Positions 11,001 to 23,090 of a DNA stretch of 64,000 bases are shown one piece after another; the stretch's first letter is position 1; each line of letters begins with the position of its first letter. Under the pieces are notes generated by a model, which ran no database searches, was not told the DNA's origin, and saw nothing but the letters and a program-made list of their open reading frames with translations. Position numbers and translations under genes: made by a program. Source of the stretch: Edaphochlamys debaryana (taxonomy: Eukaryota > Chlorophyta > Chlorophyceae > Chlamydomonadales); NCBI GenBank assembly GCA_016858145.1, contig JAEHOE010000057.1, forward strand, positions 434,001 to 498,000. The letters run 5' to 3'.

Positions 11001-14000
11001 AGGGCCGCGTGGGGTAAGGCGGGCGCAAGACGATCGGCGCGAAGAAATTGGTACCGCATGGAGCGATGCACCACCTCTGTATGGCTGAGAGTGGATACTG
11101 TGCCCTACCAGGAGTGGATGGCGTCCTTCTCCCGGCTGATGATCTTCTTGGCGCGGGCCGTGTCCCAGCGCATCAGCGCGCCGCGGCTGCCCACGCTGGC
11201 GGTGCGGCCCGCGGAGGGGGGCTCGCCGTCGGAGGCCTGCGGCGGCAGGTGGGGCAGGGCGCGAAGGAGGGGGCGTATCAGGGCTTGCTTACGGACAAGC
11301 GGCGGCAGGAAAGTGATGGAGAGAGCTGGAAGGCACATGAGGGTGAGTGGGTAGGCTGTGCGTCTCGCTCACCTGCATAGACAGGTTGGGCGTGTGCATG
11401 CGCCGGAGGCCCAGGTCGTCGGCCTCGGCACCGTTGGCGGCACGCGGGCTGCAGGTGGGGACGACACACCGTGAGGCCAACGTTTGAGAAACGCAGTGCA
11501 AGAGCCCAGCTCGGCACGCAAGCCAAGTGCTGCCCTACAGAACTGGCGTACCTCTCGGGGCGGGGTTGCAGGTTCGAGTGCATGTGCACCGCCCCCACGC
11601 TGGCCGAGACGCCCCCGCCCGGACGCCTGCTGTTGGGCGTTCCCGTCCCGGCGGCCACGACAATCGCCGCCGCGGCCGCAGCGCCGCCGGAGCCGGCAGC
11701 ATCGCCGGCCGCCACCGCCCCAGCGCTGGCAGCAGCAGCCGCTGCAGCAGCCACCGCGGCGCCAGCGGTGTGGGGCGATGCCATCAGGTTGGTGCGGGGC
11801 GACTTGATCGCCACAGCGTCCACATCGGTCTCCGCGTCAACGGCAAGCGCGCGGGGCAGCTTGGTGCCCGTGAGGCGCGTGGGCCCGACGCTGGGGGCTC
11901 CGGCAGCGGGGGAGTCGTAGCGCTGGCCGCTGGTGGCCTCGGCAGCGTCGCTCTTGCGGCCGGGGGCCCGGCGGCGCCGTAGGGCCTCCGCGGGCGCCCC
12001 GGCGGCGCCCTCGCCGCGCTGTCCGGCCTCACCCGCGGGGCCCTCCTCCTCGAGGACCTCGTCCTCGTCGCCCTCCTCCACCGTCTCGGCCTCCTGCGGG
12101 AGCCAGAGCAGGGATGGCGGTCGACTTTGATTGCACACAGACCGGTGTGTGAGTCCCAGAGTGCTCACAGCCTATGGCCAGGTTGGCCGCGCCTCAGAAG
12201 ATTAGTGTTTCAACACCCCACTGCTGCACGGTCGAGTGCCCTTACCTCCAGTGCCGAAGCCAGCCGCTCGAGCACCTCCGCCTCGCCGCCCACACCTGCG
12301 CAGCGGAGATAAGTCAGCACCACCAATCAGCTAACGGCCCAACGCCACCCCATAAACCGTCTGTCCCCGTGCCGCGCCTCAGGTCCAACAGCTTCACGGT
12401 CCCGCCTGCCCTCCCGGACCCACCCGCGGCCCCGCCGGTGTGCTCCAGCTGTGCCACCTTGCCCAGCAGCGACTCGATGGCCTGGTTGGCCTGCGCGGGG
12501 GGTCCAGGGGCGATGCGGAAGCGGAGACTCAGAGGGTAATTTGTCAGACGGCAACCCCGTCCGTCCTGCCGCGAGCCCGGAACCAGTAAGGATCCTGAGC
12601 TAGTTACCGCTCGCCCTCTTCCGTGCTGCCGCAGGCCCACGAGACGCCGGCACCCCGTGTAGACACCGGCAGCGGCGCCGCCTCGGCCTCACCTGCAGGT
12701 TGACGGCCTGCAGCCGCTGCAGCCTGGCCACCTCGGTCCGCAGCAGCGCCATGAGTCCCGCCTCGTCCTCCACGGCCTCGCCCTCGCCGGCCGGGGCCTG
12801 GCCCGAGGGCACAGCCTCGCCCTCCGCCGGCGTGGCGTCAGCGGCGTCGGCCGCGGGCTCTGCGTCAGCGGCGTGCGTTGGAGTCGTTGGCACGGCCGTG
12901 GTGTCCGCACCGGACGCGGCCTGCGAGGAGGGGCCCGCGGCATCGCCTGGCGTCGCCGCCAGGGCTGGGGCCTGTCCCTCGCGCTGGCGCCTCTCCATGG
13001 AGTCGAGCATCTGGGTCAGCTGCTCCAGGAGGCGGTCGGCGTTGTCCGGCGTGGCGCTGGCAGCAGCAGCCACGGCCGCCGCGGCCGCGGGCTGCTGGCT
13101 GTAGCACCGCACCTCGGCCTGCAGCGCGGACAGGGCCTCCTGGGCCTTGCTGCCCTCGGGCGCCTGCGTGGACAGGGGGGGGTAGGAGGGTGTGAGCCAT
13201 GGGTAAACAGAGTGAAAGCAGCTGAGCTATGACCGCTAGATACGCGATGCTTCCTAAGCTCTGTGAGGCTGGGGCAAGGAGCTCGCCCCTTGTCCCTCGC
13301 GCTTGCCGACCTGCAGCTTGCCGATCTCGGAGCGCAGGCTGAAGCCAGGGGCCGCGCTCTTGGTGCCGAAGGCGGGGCTGGCGGAGGGCCGGCCGGCGGC
13401 CCGTGGCGCCGTGGGCTCGCCGCCCAGGCGGTTGACCACGTCCCTCACGCCCGGCGGCAGCAGGTAGTCCAGCAGCAGCCGGTTGGGCGGCGCCATGGAG
13501 CTGCGGGAAGGGGTGGAGAGACGTTGGTGTTCAGGAGCTGAGGCAACGGCACGCCGCAACTTCCTCCTTGTGTCAGGGATGGCAGCCAAAGCTGATGGGC
13601 TCCATAGCAGGAGAAAGTGCTTGCTACAGGCCTCAGGTCAGGGGTACTCTACCTGTTGAGGCCGACGGGCCGGCTGGGCTTGCCGGCGCTGGGCCAGTCC
13701 CGCTCCAGGGGCGACATGGAGCTGGGGTTCCACGAGGCGCGCAGCGAGATGCCCACGCTGCCGCCTGGGCCGCCGGCTGCCCCGCCCCGGCTGGTGCCTG
13801 CCAGCCCGCCCAGCCCGGGCGCCATGGAGGCCAGGACGTCCAGGTCGTCGAAGCTGCGGCGAATACCCTGCAGAGAGCAGTGGGTATGCCAAACAAGGCA
13901 GTGTCAGCGAGCTACGCTGCTAGAAGGGACTGAAGTCGTATGTATGGAGCTAGGCGTGTTGGCAGGCGGGGAGGCTGTAGCGGGCGCTGGAGCCTACCGG

Positions 14001-16325
14001 TGCCGGGCTGCCCGTGCCCCCGCGGATGATGAACTTCTCCATGTGGTTGAGCTTGCGCTCCAGCGTGGCCCGGTCGGCCATGGCCTTCTGCATCTGCGGT
14101 GCGGGGGCAGAGCAAGCGGACGGTGTCAAGGCGGGAGGTGATATCCATGCTCGTGCGCGGTTGTCCCCCGCCCGACCCTGCTCGCCTGCTCCTCCTTGGC
14201 CCTCAGCTCTGCGTCCTTCTCCGCCAGCAGCTGCTTGGAGGCGTGCCGCGAGCTGCGCTCCGGCCGGTCCATCTTGGACTGCGCCGGGGCAAACGCCAGG
14301 GCCGGGGAGCGGTGGGTTGAGTAGCGGCGCTGTATGCAGCTGGCACGGTGCAAGTGGCCCAGATATGCACATGGCCACAACGGTTACTAAAAAGCTCTGC
14401 TTCCCGGCTTTGCAGCCCTCTACTGCTGGCTGGAGCCAGCCCCAGCCTGAGTTAACCCCTTTCGGACCTTGACGCACAGTCCCCGCCACCGCTCACCAGC
14501 TTCTTGCGCAGCTCCGCGATCTCCACCTCCATCTTGCGGATGAGCGCCTGCTCGTCGCGCACCTCGTTTAGCACCGGCCGCATAGTCACGGCCTTGGCAT
14601 GGTTGGCGAAGTGCAGCGCGGCGCGGCTGTTCTCCACCGAGCCTGGCAGAGAGGGGCCGCAGGAGAGGCACATTTAGGGCATAACGCGGATATGGATATC
14701 ATCAAGTTCTGCCAAGCGCTACGGCCTGTCCAGGCATGGTGGGCCACGGATTGCTCCCAGCATGGCGTTTGCAGGGGCAACACACGGACAGCCTGCAAAC
14801 CCACCCAGAGCGGGCGAGAGCGTGCAGACGATGGCCATGCGCGAGTTGCCCGACAGCGAGGGCTGCAGGATGCGGGTGAGGTTGGACTCGCGGTAGGGCA
14901 CGTGCTCGCCGCGCTTGCCCAGCGCCCGGATGACCTTTCCCAGCGTCAGCAGGCTGACGTTGATCTGGCTGGCCTGTGGGCGCACAGGCCGGGGTGGGGT
15001 CAGAGTTGGCAATCAGCAGTGAGCGGGTCTGGCAGCCGACCCTCGACAAGCAGAGCCGAGCGTCAGGCAAGTGCTCACAGCTTGCCGTGCCCTTCCCCCT
15101 GTAGCTCACCTCCTTCTGACGCAGCTTCTCCCGGTCCGTGTCGTCCGTCATGCTGGCCTGCGTGAGGCGCTCCGAGCCCGCCAGGTCGACGAAGTTGATG
15201 GTGGAGAGCACCGGCGGCGCGCTGCTGCCCCCGCTGCCGCGGGCGCTGTCGCCCGACACGGAGTCATCCTCGCCCGAGAGGCTGTCGTCCTCATCGTCTG
15301 GGGCAGGTAGGTACGACGACACGTGTTGCGTACAAGAGGTTCAGGCATGAACGAGTGCCAGGCGAAGGCGAACGGTATTGAGGGGATGTCCGGTGCTCAG
15401 GCCCGCACAGGCCCTTCGGCCTGTAGCCGCCGCTACTTCCCATGCACACCTGAGGCGGAGAGGGCCGGGCGGCTCTCCACGTACAGGCGCACCACCAGGT
15501 GAGAGCGGCTGCTCTTTTGGTTCATCCGCGTCTCGCGCACCTGCAGGCAGGACCGGGTTGTGGACTGTGACCTCTCGGGACACCACCGGGCCCAGCCTGG
15601 GCTCAGCGTGGGCCCGGTGCTGTCCGGGCCCGGTATCTCAACCCTGCCCCACCCGCATTGGTCCTAAGGCCCTCACGCACCTGGCGGCGGCCCTCAACGG
15701 CCTTAAGCATCCTAACCAGGTCCTCCTCGGAGGCGATGCCTTCCTCCTTGAGGTCCAGCACCACCGGGCCCTTGTCCTTGTCGTCCCGAATAGTCAGCTT
15801 TGTATCCGCGTCCACGAGCAAGTCGTGCACGTCCTCGTTGTACACCTCGATGGCTGACATCTTCAGCACAAAGTCACGGTGCTGGGTGCGGGCGATGTGC
15901 CCAAAGATGTCCTTGGCGGCCTGTTTCATGACCGCCCGCATCGTGGTCGTCTTGCCCGACCCCGTTTGGCCATAGGCAAACAGCGTGCAGTTGTAGCCCT
16001 CCATCGCGGAGCGGACCATAGGCTGCGCCGCGGCCGCGTACACCTCGTCCGAGTTGCAGGTGTCGCTGAAGACGCGGTCATACTGATACGTGTTCGCCTG
16101 GTAAACGTTCTTCTCCTCCGCCTGGCACACTAGCGTGCCCGTGCCCTGACTGCGCCAGGCTACGGTCTCCTTCGCGTCGACCTCATGGCGCAGCAGCGGA
16201 CGGATGCGCACGCCGACCCAAACCTTCTCGGTCCGGACGCCGGCATTGTGCCCCATCGCGTCACCGCCGGTGGTAATCAAGCTCCGCGGCGTATCCATCG
16301 GCGTAGCGGTGGGTTGCGTCGCCAT
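8083..16325 (-). CDS. kinesin-7 motor protein (NACK/CENP-E type)
   Basis: Complete 24-exon gene, about 1592 residues: 16325-15681, 15540-15450, 15297-15110, 14973-14805, 14642-14497, 14278-14186, 14093-13998, 13867-13653, 13500-13311, 13163-12693, 12490-12424, 12295-12246, 12093-11552, 11448-11373, 11236-11109, 10981-10867, 10634-10521, 10350-10200, 10083-10031, 9876-9733, 9609-9541, 9369-9213, 9033-8938, 8795-8083; every phase closes. The motor domain is N-terminal: P-loop GQTGSGKT at 119-126, switch I NQKSSRSH at 222-229, switch II VDLAGSE at 282-288, with an Asp/Ser/Gly-rich insert just before switch II. Coiled-coil stretches and Ala-rich linkers follow. Residues ~1201-1355 match the plant NACK kinesin C-terminal domain (DUF3490: [40 protein letters not shown]). 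A 237-residue Gly/Pro/Ser tail follows. In plants such kinesins act in cytokinesis; a role in algal cell division is inferred. Confidence 0.95.
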
Positions 16326-16836
16326 GGTTCAAAGACCTGATAGCACCGCCCAGTCAAGGCCTCAGTCGCCTGAGGCTGATTCTGTTATCCTCGTAACGCA
16401 AAGACGGTGGACATGTCTCCTCACGAGCCTAAGCGCAAGGCAGGTAGCACACGGGATGTTGTTGACTGGGACCCAAATGATAGGCCTAGAAGCGTTCTGC
16501 GGTTTGGGTACGCTTTGTGACGGTAAGCTGTATTGCTGCTGTGGTCTGCGGGGCCAGATGCTGCGTGAGCGACAGCGACAGACAGCGTCGTACCGTGGAT
16601 TTGGGCAAACTCGCCAAGGCCGCATCCGCCGCTTTTGGCACAAGCCTGCGATTCACTCACACTGCAAGTAGCAAGCTGGGGATAGAGTACTGGCAGGGTG
16701 CTCGGAGCCCGCATCCCGAGCAGGGCAATCGTTCGAGGTTGGCACCCCATCAGCAGGGGCGCGGACATAATGCCTTACGTTTATTATCTTTCAAGCGCCT
16801 AGCGGCATTAGACTAGGGGAGTAGGACTAGGGCCCG
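16326..16836. promoter_or_regulatory. divergent promoter region between kinesin and SLC1 copy A
   Basis: The two start codons (16325 on -, 16837 on +) face away from each other with 511 bp between them. The stretch has more A/T than its surroundings near 16770-16800. No specific element can be assigned from sequence alone. Confidence 0.4.
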
Positions 16837-19800
16837 ATGGCGACCACGAAGCCGGCGAGCGTCGCGCTCCCCGACACCGAGGACTTGCCGCTCATCACGA
16901 GCGGGACACAGGGGTGAGCGTGAGCAGCGCGGCCATGTAGAGCACGGTGGGGCGGGCCCATCAATTGCACGCCAACCGCTATAAGCTGCGCAACGTGGCC
17001 CGCCGCTCCGCCCGACTGACGCCCTCGGCCCTTCCCCTTCCTCCCCCTTCGCAACCCCGCCCACGCATTAGCAGCAGCGATGGCAGCCCACTAAAGGGTA
17101 CCGGTAAGCCTCGCGTCGAGTTTGCCTCGCCCGGCCCCCCGCCGTGCCACCCCCTTCCCCAAACCACACCGCCCCACCAAGCCCGCCCCCCGCCCCCCGC
17201 CCCCCACCCATCCCGGCCAGGCCATACGAGCGCCCACGCCGCCGGCCCCGGCCGCCGCGGCGGCCGCCTGGTTGCCGCCCTGCGCCACCTGTGGCACCAC
17301 GAGCCCCTGCTCCTGGCCACGCTGGCGGGTGTGGGCCTGGGCGTGGTGCTGGGCGTGGCCCTGTCCTTCGCCGACCTGCCCTCCCGCGCCCCCGGGGTGC
17401 TCGAGCTCCTGGCGCTGCCGGGGGACCTGCTGATGCGCACCCTCAAGGTGGGGGGGTGGACGTGGGGGGGGGCAGGAGCGGGGAAGGAGGGGGGTGTAAG
17501 AGGGGGAGGAAGGAGGGGGAGGAAGGAGCGGGGGGGCAGGAGCGGGGAAGAGGGGGTTGTTGAGAGTGGATGGGCGGGAGGGGAGTCGGCTGGGGCGTGA
17601 TGCGTTCGCTTGACCGATTCATGGGATTTGGTTGAGTCGGATGAACACTGCACTTCAGCGCGCACCGCGTGATGGCAGAGCTCTTGGCCGACGTTGCCGA
17701 AGTGGACAGCCCGCAGGCCGAGCCGTGTGTTGCCCGGGCCCCAAGCGCAAGCTCTGCCACGTAACCCCCGTGTCTCTCTCTATCCAATCCTTGCACTCCC
17801 CCGCCCCTCTCCCCCTGCAGATGCTGGTGCTCCCCCTCATCACGGCCTCCGTCATGGCGGGTGGGTGGGGCGGGGGCGGGGTCGGAAAGGGTGGATAGAG
17901 TGAGACATGAGTGGCATGGGCTTGGGAAGAGGGTCCTCATCCGACAGGCATCCACCGTTCTCGCCTCCCCAGCCCTCGGGCCCCCGTCCCTGACCTGCAC
18001 CGCCCCCCCCCCCCTTTCCTTCCCCCCCTGCCCCCGGGCTGGTGCGCAGGCGTGTGCGCACTGCGGCAGTCCACAGCGGACATGGGCAAGGTGGGTGGGT
18101 GGGTCGGGGGAGACAAATAGTGGGGGGAGGCAGCCAGATTGGGACCAGCAACGTGAGGAGGAGGGAAGGGCGGCCTGGCTGAGGGCTGTCGTCTTGAGGC
18201 AGACGGCTGTTGTGGAGCCCCCGGAGCCTCCGCCCCGACACCCTCGCTGCAGCTCAGTGAAGCACTACACTTCATTCCCCCCCACCCTTGCTTCCTGCCC
18301 AGGCAACGCAGTACCGCTTAGCACCCAACAGCCCCCCTCCCCCCTCTCCCCCCTCACCCCCCCCTCACCCCCCCAGGTGGCCCGCTACACGCTGCTCTAC
18401 TACCTGGGCACCACCCTGGGGGCGGTGGCGCTGGGCATCGTGCTGGTCAGCGCCATACGGGTGGGGGGGGGAGAGGGGGTGCAGGGGGGGAGGGGGGAGG
18501 GAGTGCGGGCACAAGGGAGGCATGGAGGACACCTTGGCAGGGAGCGCGCTTGGTGGGGGGGGTCCATGGGCAGGAGCTCAGGTGGATGGCGGCGGTGTGA
18601 CGGGGTGGCGACAGCGCTGACTCGACGTGAGCTCCTTGCGTCGCCGCCTCCGCCACATCCTCCATCAAGCCACTCACCCTCTCCTACCCACCCCCCAGCC
18701 GGGCCGCGGCTCCCCCTTTGACGCCCTCGACTCGGGGGTGGGCTGCCACGCAGCCAACGCCGCCAAGGTGGGGGTGGGGGGCAGAGCTGGGTGGGGGGGC
18801 CTTGCTTGGTCGAGGTGGGGGGCGGGGCTTGCCGCCAAGGTACGGATTGGGTTACGCCGCCGGGTCCTTGTTGTGCCTTGTGTGCATGGCCGAGCCTGGG
18901 TGCCGGTTTGAGGGGCCGGTCGAGGTAGGGGGCAGGGGGTAGTGGGGGGGGGCCTCGTTGGGCGGGCTGGAGGAGAAGGGGAGGATAGGGATGGGGGCTG
19001 GGCCCGACCGGGGCCCCGGGGCTCGGGCCGCCCTCCGCCTCAGCCCGCGCCCCCCGCCCCCAGACCTTCGCCCTGTCCCTGTCCCTCAAGGTCGCCTCCC
19101 ACGCCTCCGCCACCTCCGGGCGCAGCCCCGCCGAGGCCCTGCTGGGCGTGGTGCGCAGGTGCGGGCCCGTGCTGTGCCCGCGGCGTGCTGTGCCCGTGGC
19201 GTGCTGTGCTGTGCGCGCGCCGCGCTGTGTACTAGCGCTGCTGATCCCTGTCGTGTATGCTGGGGAATGCGGGCGAGCGGGTACCGGTAACCAGCGCCGT
19301 CGTCACCTCAACCTACTCCGTTGTTGCCCCAACCATACCGCCGACCCTCCCTTATTGCAGTGCCTTTCCGGACAACATCTTTGCCGCCGCCGCTTCCATG
19401 AACGTGCTCGGGGTGGGGCGGGGGGGATGGGGCGGGGGACGACGGGGGTATGGGTGTTGGCCGCAGGCGTCGTTCTGCTTGGTTGCGGGCGGGAGGGCCT
19501 GATGTGTATGGGGGCGGAGGAGGGGGAAGGGCTGGTACCCTACCACCAGCTACCACGCCGTGACCTGACCGCCATTCCTCCGCAGCCGCCTTGCCTTTCC
19601 TCCCGACGACCCCACCCCACCCCACCCCCCCACCCCCAGATCATCACCGTGTCCCTCCTCTTTGGCGCAGCGCTGTCCGTCATGGGGCCCGAGGCGGCCC
19701 CCATGGTGCAGGTGGGGGGCGAGGGGCGAGGGGCGGGGGGTGATCTTTGACAGACCGGAGAGCCCGGAAGGTGCGTGGCGGCAGCCTGCGAGCCCGATGC

Positions 19801-22800
19801 GCACCGGGGGTGGGGGGCAGAGGGAGATACGGGCAGAGGGGAGAGGCACGCGTACGCTGTCCACGGGGCCCCCGGTGAAGCAGCTGCTGAGGGCATGTGT
19901 CGGGCCCAGGTGCGGCGCAACGACTATTCCCGCCGCTGACCTGCCCCACATGGCCCCTCCCGCTTCGTGTACGGCAGCTGATCGGGATCTTCAACGACGC
20001 CATCGGCAAGATCGTGGGATGGGTGATCTGGACCTCCCCCGTGGGCATCGCATCGCTCATCCTGACTTCCATCTGCAGGCGAGCGGGGGGCGGGGGAGGG
20101 GGAGGGGAGGAAAGCAGAATAAAGTGGGGGTGGGGGTGCAAAGAGATCCTTCCACGAGCACGGTGGCCTTTCCCCGCCCAACTCTACAGCCCCTGCGTCT
20201 GTCCGGCCCCCCCCCGCCTTCCCCCTTCCCTCCGTGCCCAAACTCCAAATCGAGCATCAAGTCTCTCCCTCTCCCTTCCCCCAACACCTTTCCTCAACAT
20301 CGCCTTGTATCTCCCCCCCTATGCCCCCTCCCCCCCCCTCAGGGCCTGCAACCTGACCTCCACGCTGGTGGCCCTGGGCCTCTTCATCGTCACCGTACTG
20401 CTGGGCCTGGGCCTGTGGGCGGGCCTGGCCCTGCCCGCGCTCTTCTGGGCCACCACCCGCCGCAACCCCGCCGCTGTGTACAGGTGCGAGTGCAGGCGGC
20501 CAGGGTCGGGGGGGCGCAGGCAGGGGTACAGGTACTTTGCGAGCTGCCACCGAACCCCGCCCTGCACCATCCCAGCCCCATACGGTACCAGCCCCGTGCA
20601 CCTCTTCCTATTGGTCCCTTCTGTCGTCACGCCCCTCATACCTGCGGCCCCTGCCCCGTCCTCCGCCCCCAAACCCACCCCCAAGCCCCACGCCCACACT
20701 TACAGCCTACTGACTCCCCTCATTCCTTTTGCTTCCACCCTGAGCTGAGCTTCCCTGCCTAACCCTCTCTCCGCCCCCCGCCCCACCCTCTCCCCACCAA
20801 CCCCCTCCCCATCCCCTCCCCATCCCCTCCCCATCCCCTCCCCATCCCCTCCCCATCCCCTCCCACCCCCCCAGGGGCTTCTCCCAGGCCATGGCCACCG
20901 CCTTCGGCACCGACTCCTCCAACGCCACGCTGCCCATCACCATGCGCTCGGCGGTGGAGCTGGGCTGCGACCCGCGCATCGTGCAGGCGAGGGGGGGGAG
21001 GGGGAGGCCGGAGGGGGCGGTTCTTGACCATGTTGGAGAGCGTGAGAAGAGAAGGAGCGGCAGCCAGCGAGGGGGGTGAGGGGGAGGGGTGGCGGCGGGG
21101 CTGGAGAGGGCGAGGAGGAGGGGGGACTGCTGCGGGGCTCGGCCGCGCGCCGTGCGTGTGGGGAGGCTGCTCAGTGAGGAACCCCTTGGCTGACTCTCCC
21201 CACCCCTTCCTTCCACCCATCCCGCCCCCGTTCCATCCATATCCATACCGGCATACCCCGCCACCACCACCGCCCCCCCCCCAGTTCTTCCTTCCGCTGG
21301 GTACCACGGTCAACATGAACGGCACCGCCCTGTACGAGGCAATCACCGTCATATTCATCGCGCAGGTGGGGGGGGGGGGGCTGGTACCGACCTGGCGAGG
21401 AGGGGGCCCATGTCCTTACGTCCACCGCCCTGCTCCCCGTGCCCCCGCTCTGCACCACCCCCTCATCCACCCCACCCACCCCACCCCCATCTGCCTCACC
21501 CCTCCACCACACCACCCCCAGGCCCACGGCGTGGCCCTGGGCTTCGCGGGCACCCTCATCGTTGCGCTCACTGCCACCCTGGCGGCCGTGGGGGCGGCGG
21601 GCATCCCCTCGGCGGGGCTGGTGACCATGCTCATGGTGCTGCAGGTGGGGGGAGGGGAGCGGGGGAGGGGACCTGGGGGAGGGGAAAGGGGGGAGGGAAG
21701 GGAAGCGGAAACAGGCTTCGCGTGGTTTGTGCGTGCCGCGTGGAGGCTGTAGAACCCTCCTTGGTCCAGATCATGGTGCTGCAGGTGGGGGGGCGCTTGG
21801 GGGTCCAGATTCGGAGTTTGTGTGCATCCTCCTGCGTGTTTCGATAGCGCCGGATCCGTCCCGGGCCGACGTCCCCGTGCAAAACTCCTTGACCGTGTCC
21901 TGTTTAACCGTCCAGCCAACCACGGTACGGTGCCCCTCTGCCCGACCCTTGCCGTACAGGCCGTGGAGCTGGAGCAGTTTGCGGGCGACATCGCCATCAT
22001 CCTGGCCGTTGACTGGTTCCTGGATCGGTGCCGTACGGTGGTCAACGTCCTGGGCGACGCGTTCGGCACGGTGAGTCACGGGGGAAGGGTTGCCAGCTGA
22101 GACTGTGCACATGCGCCGCACGTCAGGTGCCTGTTGCCTTGGCATAACCGCGCGCACCAACGTTATGGTCATCCCGCTTGGCAGCCAACACACCTCTTTC
22201 TCATGTGATCCTCCCACCGTCAGGTCATCATCGATCACCACTCCCGCAAGTGGATACCACCCGCCGGCGGAGACGACACCGGTGGCGGCGCCACCTTCTC
22301 CGACGCCGCCGCCGTCGGCACCGCTCCAGGATTGGCCGGAGGCGGCGGCGGCATCGAGCTGCAGGCGGCGACGGCGGTGGCGGCAGGAGGGCGGGACCGC
22401 AACGGGTCTGCGCCCTCCTGGGAGGAACGGGCATGGGTTGCGTCCGAGCCGCAACACCCGACGAGTACCTCCGCCAACCACGCCCACCCCGACCCACATC
22501 GCGCTTCCCATTCCCATGCCGACCCACATCACCCGCCCCACTCCCACGGGCCCCACCACGGTCACGGCCACGGGCACGGGCACGGCGGGGGCCTGCTGCA
22601 CCTCCTGCGCCCCCCCCCGGAGGAGGGCGTGAGGCAGGGGCTGCTGGAGCCGGAGCGAAGCGCCAGCCTGGAGGAGGGGCTTGGGGTGGAGGGGGCGGGG
22701 GCCGAGGGGGGCGCGTCTGGGGTGGGAGGGGCGGAAGGGCCCGGCGGGTTGGCTGGCCTGGCAGGCGCAGGGCTGGCCGGGGCGGCGGCGTCATCGGCCG

Positions 22801-23090
22801 TGTCGTCCGGATCCCGGCCTTACGTAAGCCTGGACGAGCTGCACCATCGGCACCCGACCCACATGGCGGGCCCCGGGCAAGGGGCGGGGGCGGGGACTGG
22901 CGGCGGCGGCGGCTTTTCCGCCGCGGGCCACGCCTCCCCCGCGTGGTTGGGTCACGGGGATGGGGCTGAGGGGATGGGGGCAGGGGCTGGAGGACACTGG
23001 GGAGAGGTGGGCGCAGGGGCGGGTAGCGGCGGGGGAGCGGGGGCGGGTGGCACGGCGTCCCTAACAGTGGCGCGGGGCGGGGGCTGGTAG
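16837..23090 (+). CDS. SLC1-family amino-acid/dicarboxylate:cation symporter, copy A
   Basis: Complete gene, 17 exons, 774 residues: 16837-16913, 17072-17103, 17221-17447, 17821-17860, 18050-18090, 18377-18460, 18699-18767, 19064-19158, 19361-19412, 19640-19711, 19978-20078, 20343-20483, 20875-20986, 21285-21365, 21522-21644, 21960-22070, 22224-23090; all phases close. Family hallmarks in order: TM1 ([16 protein letters not shown]), TM2 end [16 protein letters not shown]3 [22 protein letters not shown]1 region [14 protein letters not shown], the [11 protein letters not shown] segment, the TM7 motif [10 protein letters not shown], the HP2 region [10 protein letters not shown], and TM8 [19 protein letters not shown]. 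The Asp and Arg of the TM8 DRxRT motif are those that bind acidic side chains in EAAT/DctA relatives, so an acidic substrate is inferred. The ~288-residue C-terminal exon is a Gly/Ala-rich, His-rich (HGHGHGHG) cytosolic tail, unusual for the family. The donors after exons 11 and 13 are GC, not GT. Confidence 0.93.
20802..20865. repeat. 11-bp minisatellite in SLC1-A intron 12
   Basis: Unit CCCCTCCCCAT, five full copies plus a partial one, just upstream of the exon 13 acceptor. The matching intron of copy B (29927-29948) has only two units, one of them with a substitution, so the array changed in length after the duplication. Confidence 0.85.
21770..21784 (+). other. candidate 15-nt optional micro-exon in SLC1-A intron 15
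   Basis: The reading CAG|ATCATGGTGCTGCAG|GTGGGG gives five in-frame codons (IMVLQ) that echo the end of the preceding exon (MVLQ). It is kept at 30874-30888 in copy B. The usual family alignment runs directly from exon 15 to exon 16, so it would be alternative or a decayed exon duplicate. Confidence 0.35.
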
